Source: Stropharia rugosoannulata
Lineage: Eukaryota; Basidiomycota; Agaricomycetes; Agaricales; Strophariaceae
NCBI GenBank assembly: GCA_028532985.1
Contig: JANCIK010000005.1
Location: 2,858,501-2,922,500 of the forward strand
Direction of reading: 5' to 3'
DNA: 64,000 nt
This document shows, one piece after another, positions 1-9,916 of this stretch. The translations under genes and the position numbers were made by a program. How positions within the stretch are numbered: position 1 is the first letter of the stretch; each line of letters opens with the position of its first letter. Under the pieces are notes generated by a model, which was not told the origin of the DNA, did not search any database, and saw only the letters and a program-made list of their open reading frames with translations.

Positions 1-2027
1 GATTTACTGGATCGCGCTCACGCCCACTCTGCGAAGTCAAACACGAAACGCCGCCAAGTTTCTGACGAAGAAGATTATGATTCTCATGTCACCGATTCGG
101 CTGACGAAGCCGCTGCCGAAGAATTGATTGGGTGGCGACTCGAAGCGTTTCCCTTCCTACGAGAAGACTTGCGCAATAACCTTCCAGAAGAAATATTCAA
201 GAGGATCGACTTGAAGCCGCCTTCACCCACTGATTGGCCGTGGGCAAAGGTACGGGGCAACCAGAAGAAATGGGAGAAGTATGTGAACGACACTGGTGTT
301 ATAACATCCATTAAAGGTCACGAAGAACTGTACTTGGCCTTGATTCCGCGAATTAGACGGCGTTCGAATTCTGTCGAGGTCTCTTCAAAGCCACCACAAG
401 AACTGGTCACACGTAGCAGTCTCCGCAAGGTTGCAAAATCTGGGAGCAGTGACATATTCAACTGGAAAGGGAACATCTTTTCTTCGGAAGGTTTGCTACT
501 TGTCGACTTACGAAAGATAAAAACTATTCCCCATATGCAGTCTCTCCCGTCCTTGGCAGAATTAAGAATCTTTCGGGGCACGTCACTTCTTGATGCCGCA
601 GTAGCAGATAGAGTAGAGCGACAAATTGAGTTTTCGCGCCTGAAAACTGGCGCTAAGGTCAAAGTTGTTGCTGGGCCATACGTGGGCCTGATTGGAGAGG
701 TCACAGAGTTGGGGGATAATCGAGTCATTACATACATGCCTTCACAAGATGTTATTGAAGACATGCCTATGGACTACGTGCGGGCGGCGTTTTGTATTGG
801 TGATGAAGTTAGAGTGGTTGAAGGAGAGCATAAGGGCTTTGTTGGCTGGGTGGTTGGATTCTCGAATGGCAATTTGTGCATTGTGAATGTAGGGGCTTCC
901 ACTGAGGTAATTTCTTTCAGTACATTTCAAGGTATGTATCACTCACACATTATAATACTAGACTTCTGTTGTCAAGTCAAGCGTCGAATTTTATTCTCAC
1001 CGCCGCATTATCGGTCTACAGCCTCGGCCTCAACCTTCAGGTTGCACTAAAAACTTGGGAGGAGCAAACCCCAACGACATATATGTCTCGAAGCGCGTTA
1101 TGATAATTGGCAACCATACATTGAAACGCTACAAAGGCCTTATCAAGTCCACAACCCTGGATGGATACGCATATGTGCAATTGGACACTCGGTTGCAACA
1201 GTATGTTAAAGTCAAGTTGCACGATTTAGCATGTTTGTAAGCTCTGTCGTACTATGTCCAGCGTACACGCATGCATGCTGATATATATTAGAACATATCT
1301 AGATACTTGCAGTCATGAACTGTTATCCGCCGAACCTTTGGAGGATAATTCAACCATGTGCTTTGTAGAGAACCCAAGCTGTTCGACGCCTACACCTGCC
1401 TGGGATCCATTGGACTCTTCATCTTATCAGTCGACTGCGTGGGATCCTTCCTCTTGGACCCCTCATCCTTCCCAGTCCCCTTCTTCCCCACTTCTTACAC
1501 CTGAGACCGTAACCTCTGTATCTTCAGATGTGTCTACATCTCCATCTTCAACCCCTCACGTCCAACCTGCAGCACCTCAACGTCGGATCACACCACCGCC
1601 TCCACGTCAACGTACACCCCCGCCCCCGTTTGAATCCCTTGGATGGCCTGTTACATGGCTTACGGAACGACACTTGCAAGGGTTTAGGCTTAAATTGAAG
1701 GTTGATGATCCCAGTGTTCAAAGCCCATACGTTGAATTCATTTGTGTGGAACTTAACCTCGTCAAAGTTAGGGATAAGATGAATGTTGGATATTTTTCAT
1801 TTCAATCAGTCAGCCCTCTATTTCCAACAGATACAGGCGATTTGGTCATATCAAAAGAGGGTCCGATGCGTGGTGAATATCTGAGAGTGTTACGCATCAA
1901 AAATAATACTTGTACAGTGCGTAAGCTGGGGTTGCGCACACCCACCAAAAGCAACCCAGATCTTGACTTTCCTATCTACCACCTGTTGCAAGTCTATCCT
2001 GCAGCTCGTCTTCAGGGTCGTTCCTAA
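1..2027 (+). CDS. SPT5-like KOW-domain protein, 5' truncated by window edge
   Basis: The frame is already open at base 1, so the start lies outside the window. Exons 1-931, 1041-1236 and 1313-2027 join in frame with GT-AG introns of 109 and 76 bp. The first exon has acidic and basic low-complexity sequence, then two KOW-type segments: GAKVKVVAGPYVGLIGEV (from about 649) and GDEVRVVEGEHKGFVGWV (from about 802). Exon 2 holds a third KOW-like stretch (KRVMIIGNHTLKRYKG). The C-terminal part is rich in Pro, Ser and Thr with repeated WDP/WTP words, resembling the C-terminal repeat region of transcription elongation factor SPT5. KOW domains bind RNA or proteins, and SPT5 acts with RNA polymerase II. 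This copy is short and divergent and is not the essential SPT5. It is probably one of the SPT5-like paralogues expanded in Agaricomycetes, and it sits just upstream of a Plavaka transposon. Function beyond the KOW fold is not known. Confidence 0.65.
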
Positions 2028-2418
2028 TTTGCATGCGCGTTACAATACATTGTGCATTACCACTTTCTTATCTTGTAAATAAAAGTGAGATTAACTTAAT
2101 AGCTACTGAAAGTTTTGTGCCAACTTGGTATTTAGTAGACATTGACTCATGTAGCAATTTGTAAAGTCTGACCATCGTTGGATAGCATGAATCAATGAAG
2201 ATGCTGAGTCAGGGAAGTGTCGCAGCCGCCTAACGTGATGGGGCCCGAATCCCACAGTGGGTTAATGACTCCTCCGATATCGTCATATGGCACTTGTCTG
2301 AGTCTCCTACCACTAGGACTCTTAAGTGATTACACCATAACGGTCCTACGTCTCAGTGGTAAGCTCATTTATCCTGACTTTGTAGTAGGTTATTGACAAC
2401 CAGTAATTAAGTTGGCGT
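2028..2418. other. Intergenic stretch holding the left end of the Plavaka transposon
   Basis: No coding frame is evident. The only structure seen is the candidate left terminal inverted repeat at 2156-2172. The rest should be 3' flank of the KOW gene and 5' leader of the transposase gene. Confidence 0.5.
2156..2172 (+). repeat. Candidate left terminal inverted repeat of Plavaka element
   Basis: The 17 bases here (core GTAAAGTCTGAC) match the reverse complement of 6765-6781 at 15 of 17 positions. Both mismatches are T/C. The pair brackets the transposase gene tightly, 246 bp before its ATG and 106 bp after its stop. Confidence 0.55.
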
Positions 2419-5400
2419 ATGGGTACATCAATCTGTGTGGCAGGGTGCAGCCGCAGCTTTGCTGAGAACAAAAATTTACTTCGACACAAAAAGCAATGTG
2501 TGCATGCTCAGCGCCTCCGGCAAGCTGCGAAAGACGCTCGCAATGCAAATGGCCATATGCATAAGCTGCTGAACAATTTACCGAAACATACGGATAGAAG
2601 GCACCGTCTACAGGCAAGTCACATCACATCACTATTATACCATTAACTTAGATTCTTCTCTTGGAATATCAGGCTGCTGTTGCATCTGCACAGACTACCT
2701 CACAGAGCCGCACGGAGCAGCCTGCTTCAAATCTTGATAACTCTGAACTTCCCCCAGTTGAAATGGTTATGGAGCAGATGGAGATCGAGGTCGAGGAGAC
2801 AGCACCACCTGTACCGGATCTGACTAGAGCGGGACGTCCTCGACGCAACTACAGACTTCCTCGACGCTTCGATGATTTTCTTCCTCAACCAACTTCACCT
2901 GACGAACAGGAGTCTGACTCTGGACCCATCCGACGAGTCATCCTTATTGTGCGGGATCGTCTAGTGACAGCTGCAAACTCATTCGGAATATGGAGAGACT
3001 ATCCTCGACGGCCTACAAGGGATCCTGACGCTTCACTTTCCCTCAGGGATCTAGCAGACACATCACATCCATCTGACACCACTAAGTTGTCTGGGGCCCT
3101 ACCCCCCATCAATGATTCATGCTGGCCTTTTGCCAATCTCACAATCCATCGTGTCATGCAATGGTTAAACAATGGAAACACAGCTAAATCAGAAGGCCAG
3201 ACAAATGAGTTCATTAGGAATGTTATTCTTGCGCCGGATTTCTCAGCAAATCATCTCATTAATTTCGACGCTCATAAAGAAAATATTCGCCTCGATAAAG
3301 CAGTAGCAAACTCCTCATTTCGTGACCAATTTAAAGAAAGCAAGGTTGATATATTGCTTCCATCAGGAGCAGTTGGCGTCCAACCTCAATATTTTTCTGT
3401 ACCGGGGCTGTTGCACCGCAAACTAACAGTTGTGATTAAAGAAGCTTTCAGTAGTCCCTTAGCACACCTATTTCACTTTTCACCCTTCAAGCTATATCAT
3501 ACTTCCCCTGTCACGGGAAAAGAAGAACGTATCTTTGGTGAAATTTACACATCAGATGTGTTCTTACATGAGCACGAGGAAGTTCAACGTCATGCGAGGC
3601 TTCCTGCTGATGACCTTGGATGTAAACGAGAGAAGGTTGTCGCTGCTTTGATGTTTTCGTCTGATGCTACACATCTAACCAACTTTGGAACCGCCAAAGC
3701 TTGGCCAATTTACCTTATGTTGGGAAATCTCTCGAAATATGTTCGGGCGCAACCAAATTCTCGGGCTTTATACCATCTGGCATATATTCCATCAGTAAGT
3801 CTCCTAATCAATTCTGTGAATTTTCTACGAATCCTTTTTCATTAACATATATTGACCAAAGTTACCGGATTCATTCCAAGATTTTGCCTCAACATTCCAC
3901 TGCAAATGGAGAACTCAAAAACAATCTATTCTCACACATTGCCGCCGTGAACTCATGCATGGCTCATGGAGTATTATACTTGATGATGACTTCATCCATG
4001 CCTGCACTTATGGATTAGTAATCGCATGTATCGATGGTATTGAGCGACGTGTTTATCCTAGGATATTTACATATTCAGCCGATTACCCAGAAAAGTTTGT
4101 GTCAATGCTCACCCATCTTACCACTACATCTAACTGCTATTCCCAGAGTTTTATTAGCCACCATTCGAGATAACGGGCTTTTTCCTTGCCCCCGCTGTCT
4201 TGTAACTAAGTCCGCTCTCCACAGACTAGGATGTCACAGTGACGCTTTAGTTCGTATCGAGAGTATCCGTACATTTATGGCTAAGGAGGTAAAGAAAGCG
4301 CGGACACTCATCCATAGGTATGCGAAGCCAATCAATGGTAAAGGCGTTGATTCGTTACTGAAGCAGTTTTCTGGCATCCCCACAATGGTACGCTCACAGT
4401 TATTCTCTATGAGAATGTTGTTAACATGCTCTCAGAATGTATTTGCTGTCCGACTTGGGACCAGTTTCAATCCGTCAAAAATGCTAGTTGTGGATCTTTT
4501 GCATGAATTTGAGCTTGGTGTATGGAAAGCACTGTTCACACATTTAATTCGTCTACTCTACGCCGCAGGTCGAGGATCAGATATACTCGTAAATGATCTC
4601 AACTCAAGGTAGTACCAAAACATAGGCTTATATGCAGTATTTTGCTTACCCTATTCTTATAGATATCGGCAAATTTCAACGTTTGGTTCAGGAACTATTC
4701 GAAAATTTTCGCAAAATTCATCGGAAATGAAGAAGCTTGCAGCACGTGACTTTGAAGACTTGCTTCAGGTAAGGGGGTCATTCCAAATTTCTTCTAGTTA
4801 TGTGCATATAAAAGTCATGCTTACAAATAAAAACAAGCAGTGTGCAATTCCTGTATTTGATGGCCTTCTTCCTGAGCCACACAACCGTCGCGTTTTGAAG
4901 CTGCTTTATCGCACGGCAGAATGGCACGCTCTTGCGAAACTTCGTATGCATACTGAAACATCAGTTGCATTACTAGAATCATTAACAACTGAGCTTAGTC
5001 TGCTCCTGCAAAATTTTCAGGATTTGACGTGCTCTCAATTTGTGACTTTTGAACTTCCTCGAGAGACTATGGCTCGAAAACGACGTGAGCTGGCCCAGAG
5101 ACAGTTTGCCACCTCCGATCAACCTGCAGCAACTCCTGAAGCACGGGATACAACACCACCTCCACCTCCACCACCACAATCGCCATCACACACGCCGCAG
5201 CTGACTATAAATTCAGACGGTAAATGTTATTGAAAAATGTTTTGCATATATGAAACTAAATCCATGGCTTAGCATCACTTCCAAATAACAAAGGAAAACA
5301 AACAAAAACTTTTAATTTATCAACGGTCAAGTATCACTTTCTTGGTGATTATGCACAGCACATCCGCTTATGGGGTACAACTGACTCTTATTCAACCCAA

Positions 5401-6658
5401 CTGGTACGTTTTTTCAAAGAACCATTGCACCAAATGAGCGTGCTAACTTTTTCAGGGAGAATTAGCTCATCGCCTCGTCAAAAAGCTGTATGGGCTTACA
5501 AACAAGCGCAGTGCCATGGAACAGATTGGGAAAAAGTACATTAGGATGCAGGCCCTGCTACCGGAAGAACAACATGAAATCAACGATGCTCATCAAGGTT
5601 CCCTCGAGGATCACCATCATATATCAAAGTCACAGAATAATCCAATAAATATATACACGTTCGTGCATACAGGAACCAAACATCCTGGAAAGAAGGTGAT
5701 TATTGTTGCATCCATTTTCTGTTTTACATAAAATGTGAAGATTAATAATGGTTTTGGCCCAGAATTTTATTGGTTCTTTGAAGGACCACCTTCTCGGACG
5801 TCTACTTGATGACTCGAATGGCAATTCCTTCACACCTGCGGACCATCTCACGGTTCGTATTCAAAATGAATGCATTTTTCAAGTCTGTACTGCTCGCATT
5901 AACTACACCACTTATGATATAAGACGGGGGCATGATACAATTAATCCGCGCACTCATCCTTTTATCATGGCAGCGGCACCCAATAATACACCTGGCTCTC
6001 ATCCTTTCTACTATGCAGCTGTCCTTGGAATTTATCATGCAAATGTACAACATATTGGTGCAAATTCTCGCGACTATCGCATCCAGCGAATGGAATTTCT
6101 CTGGGTACAGTGGCTAGACCACGATCCTGAATACTCTTTCGGAAGATTACAAGCACGTTTGCCTAAGGTTCGATTTTCCCTTGACAGCGACACGTCCGCA
6201 TTTGGCTTCTTAGACCCCTCACGTGTGCTACGAGGCTGTCATCTCATTCCAGCCTTTCAAGATGGCAAACAGGCCAATGTCAGTGAACCCAGCCCAACTG
6301 AATGGAATACCTATTATGTGGGAATGTGAGTGGAACCACACTTTTCAATAATTTGCCATTTAAATAAATGCAATTTATCAGATTCGTTGATCGAGATATG
6401 TATATGAGGTATTTGGGATATGGCATTGGCCACAAGGGACAACATAGAACTCCGGAATCTACAGTAGCCATTGACGGAAATGGTCATGACAGTCAGTTGG
6501 ACGTGCAAAATATAGCACGTATTGCAGAAAACTGGCAATGTTTGCACCCCCGGCATCAGGACAGTGAAGAAACAGATATTAATATGCCTTGTGGGGATGA
6601 TGATTCCAACTGCAGTGACGAGTCTGATGAAGACGACAATATGGAGGGAGATTTTTGA
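2419..6658 (+). CDS. Plavaka family transposase (ten exons)
   Basis: Cuts and reinserts the transposon. Splicing in frame: 2419-2613, 2673-3794, 3862-4094, 4147-4608, 4663-4768, 4841-5219, about 5297-5402, about 5457-5694, about 5768-6327, about 6382-6658. The N-terminus has a C2H2 finger (CSRSFAENKNLLRHKKQC). Next come the family words RPRRNYRLPRRF, DRLVTAANSFGIWRDY, FQDF, THCRRELMHGSW, RRVYPRIFTYSADYPEK and a CPRC knuckle. The C-terminal domain has DSYSTQLGELAHR, RLLDDSNGN, INPRTHPF, QRMEFLWVQW, AFGFLDPSRVLRGCHLIPAF and FVDRDMYMRYLGYGIGH. These follow the Plavaka domain order end to end. A Pro-run and an acidic tail (DESDEDDN) complete it. Intron 1 has a GC donor (CAG then GCAAGT). No stop or frameshift is visible, so the gene may be active. 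Exon edges marked 'about' are estimates. Confidence 0.88.
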
Positions 6659-7062
6659 CTTGTGGGAATAAATAGACGGCTGCGAACCGGTATGAGGTGA
6701 TAGAAATCTTATTTGTTTGGTCAATACTGCCCCTCAAGAGCTTGCCCTAAGCCCAAATACAACAGTCGGACTTTACGAATTCCCAACCTTCATCCATACC
6801 GTGAGCGCTCATCCACGTTATGAGGACATAGGTTAACACGTCTGCGTGTCCTTTTTTTGCTATTCTTATAACAACTTCAGTGTATATATATCCACCGTAT
6901 GAACTTTATCCATACCCTTTATATTCTTTACTCTTTAGATATTACTTCGAAAGGAAGGAGCAGTTTGACAGAGTGAGAACTGTTCAAAATTAGTATTGCC
7001 ATAGAAATATAGACATTAGTTACTAGTATATAGGTACAACTTGAGTCGCCATAGTCTTCGCA
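6659..7062. other. Intergenic: right Plavaka end and probable promoter of the next gene
   Basis: Contains the right inverted repeat at 6765-6781 and, from about 6882, an AT-rich GTATATATAT stretch that could act as a TATA element for the gene starting at 7063. No other coding or repeat signal is seen. Confidence 0.4.
6765..6781 (-). repeat. Candidate right terminal inverted repeat of Plavaka element
   Basis: Reverse complement of the left repeat at 2156-2172 with two T/C differences. It lies 106 bp after the transposase stop codon. Confidence 0.55.
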
Positions 7063-7409
7063 ATGTCGTACCCCGGCCCCATAACGGTTGATACTGGCGA
7101 TGTCCCGAGCGGTGCTCACAGCAATCCTTCCCCTGCCAATACTGACAGCTCCAATGAGCTGTCAGAGCAGCTTTCAAGTTCTGGCTACTCTACTGGCCAT
7201 GATTCACTCACTATGGTGGGCAGCCAGTCATCCCTTAAAGACCCTCATTTGCAGCCGACGGGGCCAGTCCTTGTCCCTAGTCCTACCACACCCATGCCGG
7301 GTGCTTACAACAAAACCCAGGGCACAATATTAGCGTTAACCCAGCCAGCCACTCCAGTTCCCCCACACAACGCCACACCTACCCCTGACCATTACTACAG
7401 CATTTCCGG
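7063..7409 (+). pseudogene. 5' part of a gene split by the 16.4-kb retroelement
   Basis: Starts at ATG 7063 and encodes about 115 residues of Ser/Pro/Thr-rich, low-complexity sequence (MSYPGPITVDTGDVPSG at the start). The frame runs to the CCGG target site at 7406-7409. Beyond it the reading continues into LTR sequence and stops at 7482. If the element and one CCGG copy are removed, the codon continues in frame into 23859, so this and 23855-25183 were one gene. The present allele can make only a truncated protein. The family is not recognised; it is a low-complexity-plus-coiled-coil protein of the kind common in Agaricomycetes. Confidence 0.75.
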
Positions 7410-7748
7410 TGAAGGACCTTGTTTGGGTCTGGTCAAGTGCTCAGTGATGGCCCGTTTGTATGTCCTGCTAGAAATGATCTAACACAACACAACCAACAAC
7501 CACAACAAAAACACACAACCAATCTCAAACAAATGCTTCTTTAATGCGAAGTCGGGGGTCTATGTACAAAAGAAAGACACAGTTGTCTTTTATAATATAA
7601 GCCGGGTAAACGTTTTCTTAACACAAAGACTCAGCCCGAGGGGCGTGGTGGTGTGGTGTGATAAGTGTAGTTTGTGTGCGTATGACGCGAGGTGCTCGAA
7701 TGAGACTTAGTCTGACACGACGATCAGAAAGAGAACTGAAAACTGTTT

Positions 7749-7907
7749 AACCGCTCCAGGTATGTGCGCGACGACACTGCCTGCAAAATAACCGCTCAGG
7801 TATACACGTAGTGTTGCCTGCAAAATGACCGCTCCAGGTATGTGCGCGACGACACTGCCTGCAAAATTAAACCGCTCCAGGTATACGTTAAACGTTGCCT
7901 GCAAAAC
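7749..7907. repeat. Four short tandem repeats in ABAB order inside the LTR
   Basis: Four units of about 36-40 bp each start ACCGCTC(C)AGGTA and end TGCCTGCAAAA. Units 1 and 3 share the core TGTGCGCGACGACAC. Units 2 and 4 have a different core (TACACGTAGTGT and TACGTTAAACGT). Each unit begins CAGG and ends CCTG, so each can fold as a small hairpin. The same array is at 22306-22463 in the other LTR. Confidence 0.8.
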
Positions 7908-8419
7908 TGCTTCCAGACTCAAGACTTAGTCAAGTAATCCGTCAAAAGCTTTGAACTCTCTCTAAACTCGCAGTGAGGACTTTAAACCGTATATATTCAC
8001 TCTAGGTAAATCTACTCGGGGGAACCTGCTATTCTACGTTACATGCTGGGGTATTTATACGTTTCTGGGAGACGGGTTTCGTAGGCGCCCGGAGGTGTTC
8101 TCTACTAAAACCTCGCACCCGATTGGTTTGTAGGTCCATACGGTTCTGCCCGTTTAATTACATTTTAGTCGTTCTAGATGGGTGGAGTAGAAATTTGAAA
8201 TAACTGAAAAAGGATAGATTCTGAAGGCTTGTCAGGAACGAGCCTATTTTTAGAACGGTTAAACCGTCTTTTGGTGCCTGGGCGTCTGTCTGCCTCCTGA
8301 GTACAGTCAGTTTTACTACGCCTTGGCTTTTTGGAATGTAAGCCGGGACAGAGTTACCCCACTGGTGAGTCATCTCGCCTCCGACTGTACCCGCTTTTCA
8401 GGGTCTATCAGGCTCCTGC

Positions 8420-8785
8420 CAAATAGCCCGCTATATTCCCTCTGTATGGCCAGTACGAGGCCTCGCTAATTAGCCCGGTTTATTGACCTTTGCTAATTAA
8501 CCCGGTATAACGTTCAGTCAAACGGCCCGGTATAACGACTAAGTCATTTAGCCCGGTATAATGCCTAAGTCAAATAGCCCGGTATAATTACTCAAGTTAA
8601 ATAACCCGGCATAATGATTTGCTTTTCCTAATCTCTCGTTTTCGATGACTGGTTTTTAGAAGACTGACCCGCTATAAGTCTCTAGTCGAGTTTCGTCGTT
8701 ATGGTTGGTGTCATTTAACCCGGTATAATTTAACCCGGTATAATGCCTCTGCCTTTGCGCTCCGTTTAACCCGCTTATCTGACTT
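8420..8785. repeat. Dense cluster of the CCCGGTATAA word in the LTR
   Basis: At least ten copies of [A/G]CCCG[G/C]TATAA or close variants stand about 15-50 bp apart (for example near 8469, 8492, 8527, 8549, 8575, 8604, 8666, 8719 and 8734). Spacing is irregular, so this is a motif cluster and not a simple satellite. Further copies follow at 8838, 8988 and 9098. The same cluster is in the right LTR at about 22979-23365. Confidence 0.8.
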
Positions 8786-9264
8786 CCTCGAAACTGAAGA
8801 CATTACTAAGTGTATTTCTTGGGCAGTAACTTTGCATTTAGCCGGTATAATTATACCGGTTAAATGCGCGTACCGTGCTCTCCTTTATGCCGGACTTATT
8901 ATTATTCTAACTTTAAGCCGGTCAGATGCGCTTATAAGCCATACTGGTCCTGCGACTAAGTCCAACCGTGAAGGCTTATTAACCCGCTTGTTTAAAGTCT
9001 CTTGGTTTACTCTCCAGTTAAGTTCTTTAACGTGGACAGTTACCGTCGTCACTTTTACTTAAGCTTTTAGTGTGGTTTCGCTTATAGTTAAAATAGCCCG
9101 CTTAATTGACTAAGTGGAGGTCTACACTTGTCTTCGTTATTCTCTGTCTCTCATTGGGTCATACTGAAGTCTTTAATATGACTTTAATAGTCTAGACTAC
9201 TGAAATGATAGGATTTGTAGTAAAATCGCAAAATTTCATGGCCAGGCACTTAGGTGCCCTATCA

Positions 9265-9300
9265 TCTCCCCCAAACCATAACTCGACTGTCCTCAGTCGA
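9265..9300 (-). promoter_or_regulatory. Polypurine tract with adjacent hairpin, next to the element's 3' LTR
   Basis: Read on the minus strand, bases 9275-9265 form TTTGGGGGAGA directly before the LTR, the expected position of the plus-strand primer for reverse transcription. Next to it 9283-9300 forms a hairpin (TCGACT, loop GTCCTC, AGTCGA). A second copy of the same arrangement is at 13362-13396. Confidence 0.75.
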
Positions 9301-9916
9301 TGCTGACTGATCTTTCTGCTTTCGGGCTTTGCCGCCGTCTATTTTTAACTCGCCACGTTGCTCGCTGTTCCCTCTGTTGAGCGATTACGCTTCCTCACTG
9401 TTCATCACAATGAGGGACGTGTTTATCCATTGTGCTCATTGTTTGTCTATTTTTGGTATTTACTGCCGCTGCTATCTCCTTTTTAGGATAAAGTGCTGCG
9501 CCACCGCCACGTCCCGCCTATGTCTCGATTCCCCATTGTGCCCGCCTTTTTGTAAGATGACCGAGTCGCTCTTCTGTTTATGACGGGGACATAGGATGAC
9601 TATTTCTGGAACGGTGATCTTGCTATGTCAAAATGACTCTCGTTTCCAACGGTCTTTCAAGAGCCCGGTTAAGTGACCGGTGCCTAATTAGGCAACGGCT
9701 CTTCCATTCTTGGTCGAATGACTTCCGTTGACCCGCCTTCTACTACTACCCGCTCTCTGGATCCTCGTATGTTTTCTTCTCCCTCCGTTCTACTCTCTTT
9801 CTGGCAATGCCTCTCCCTTTCTTTTGCTTTTGCTCGCGCGGTCTTTTCGCCTATTATTCTGTATTTAAACAGCCCGGCTTAGTACCGCTTTCCTTCATTC
9901 CCCTCTACTTGTTATC
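9301..9916. other. Non-coding leader before the first cargo gene
   Basis: No convincing coding frame. It holds a few copies of the element-wide word (near 9664, 9733 and 9873) and a pyrimidine-rich run just before the ATG at 9917. It is probably promoter and 5' UTR of the gene at 9917. Confidence 0.4.

Larger units (their letters stand above)
2156..6781 (+). mobile_element. Plavaka-type DNA transposon, apparently complete
   Basis: About 4.6 kb bounded by 17-bp imperfect inverted repeats and filled by one transposase gene with no visible frame break. Plavaka elements are a fungal branch of the CACTA/EnSpm-related cut-and-paste transposons. A clear target duplication is not resolved, because the bases flanking the repeats (AATT on both sides) are palindromic. 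Confidence 0.6.
7410..9264 (-). repeat. LTR of the giant element (3' LTR in element orientation)
   Basis: 1855 bp, starting TGAAGGACC and ending CCTATCA on the plus strand. It matches 21966-23854 almost base for base. Differences are one fewer copy of a 27-bp repeat near 8480, four 1-base contractions in C, G or T runs, and a 3-base gap near 8866. It contains the ABAB short tandem repeats at 7749-7907 and many copies of the RCCCG(G/C) word at 8140-9110. Confidence 0.93.

Noticed and set aside
1..2027. KDZ (Kyakuja-Dileera-Zisupton) transposase
   Set aside because: SPT5-like genes are sometimes near KDZ elements, but the neighbour has the Plavaka block order and no KDZ words.
4982..5179. Minus-strand Trp/Arg-rich frame
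   Set aside because: Antisense reading of the polyproline coding run in the Plavaka transposase.
7707..7922. 71-residue frame on the minus strand, repeated at 22263-22478
   Set aside because: Made only of the ABAB tandem repeats in the LTR; identical in both LTRs because they are copies.
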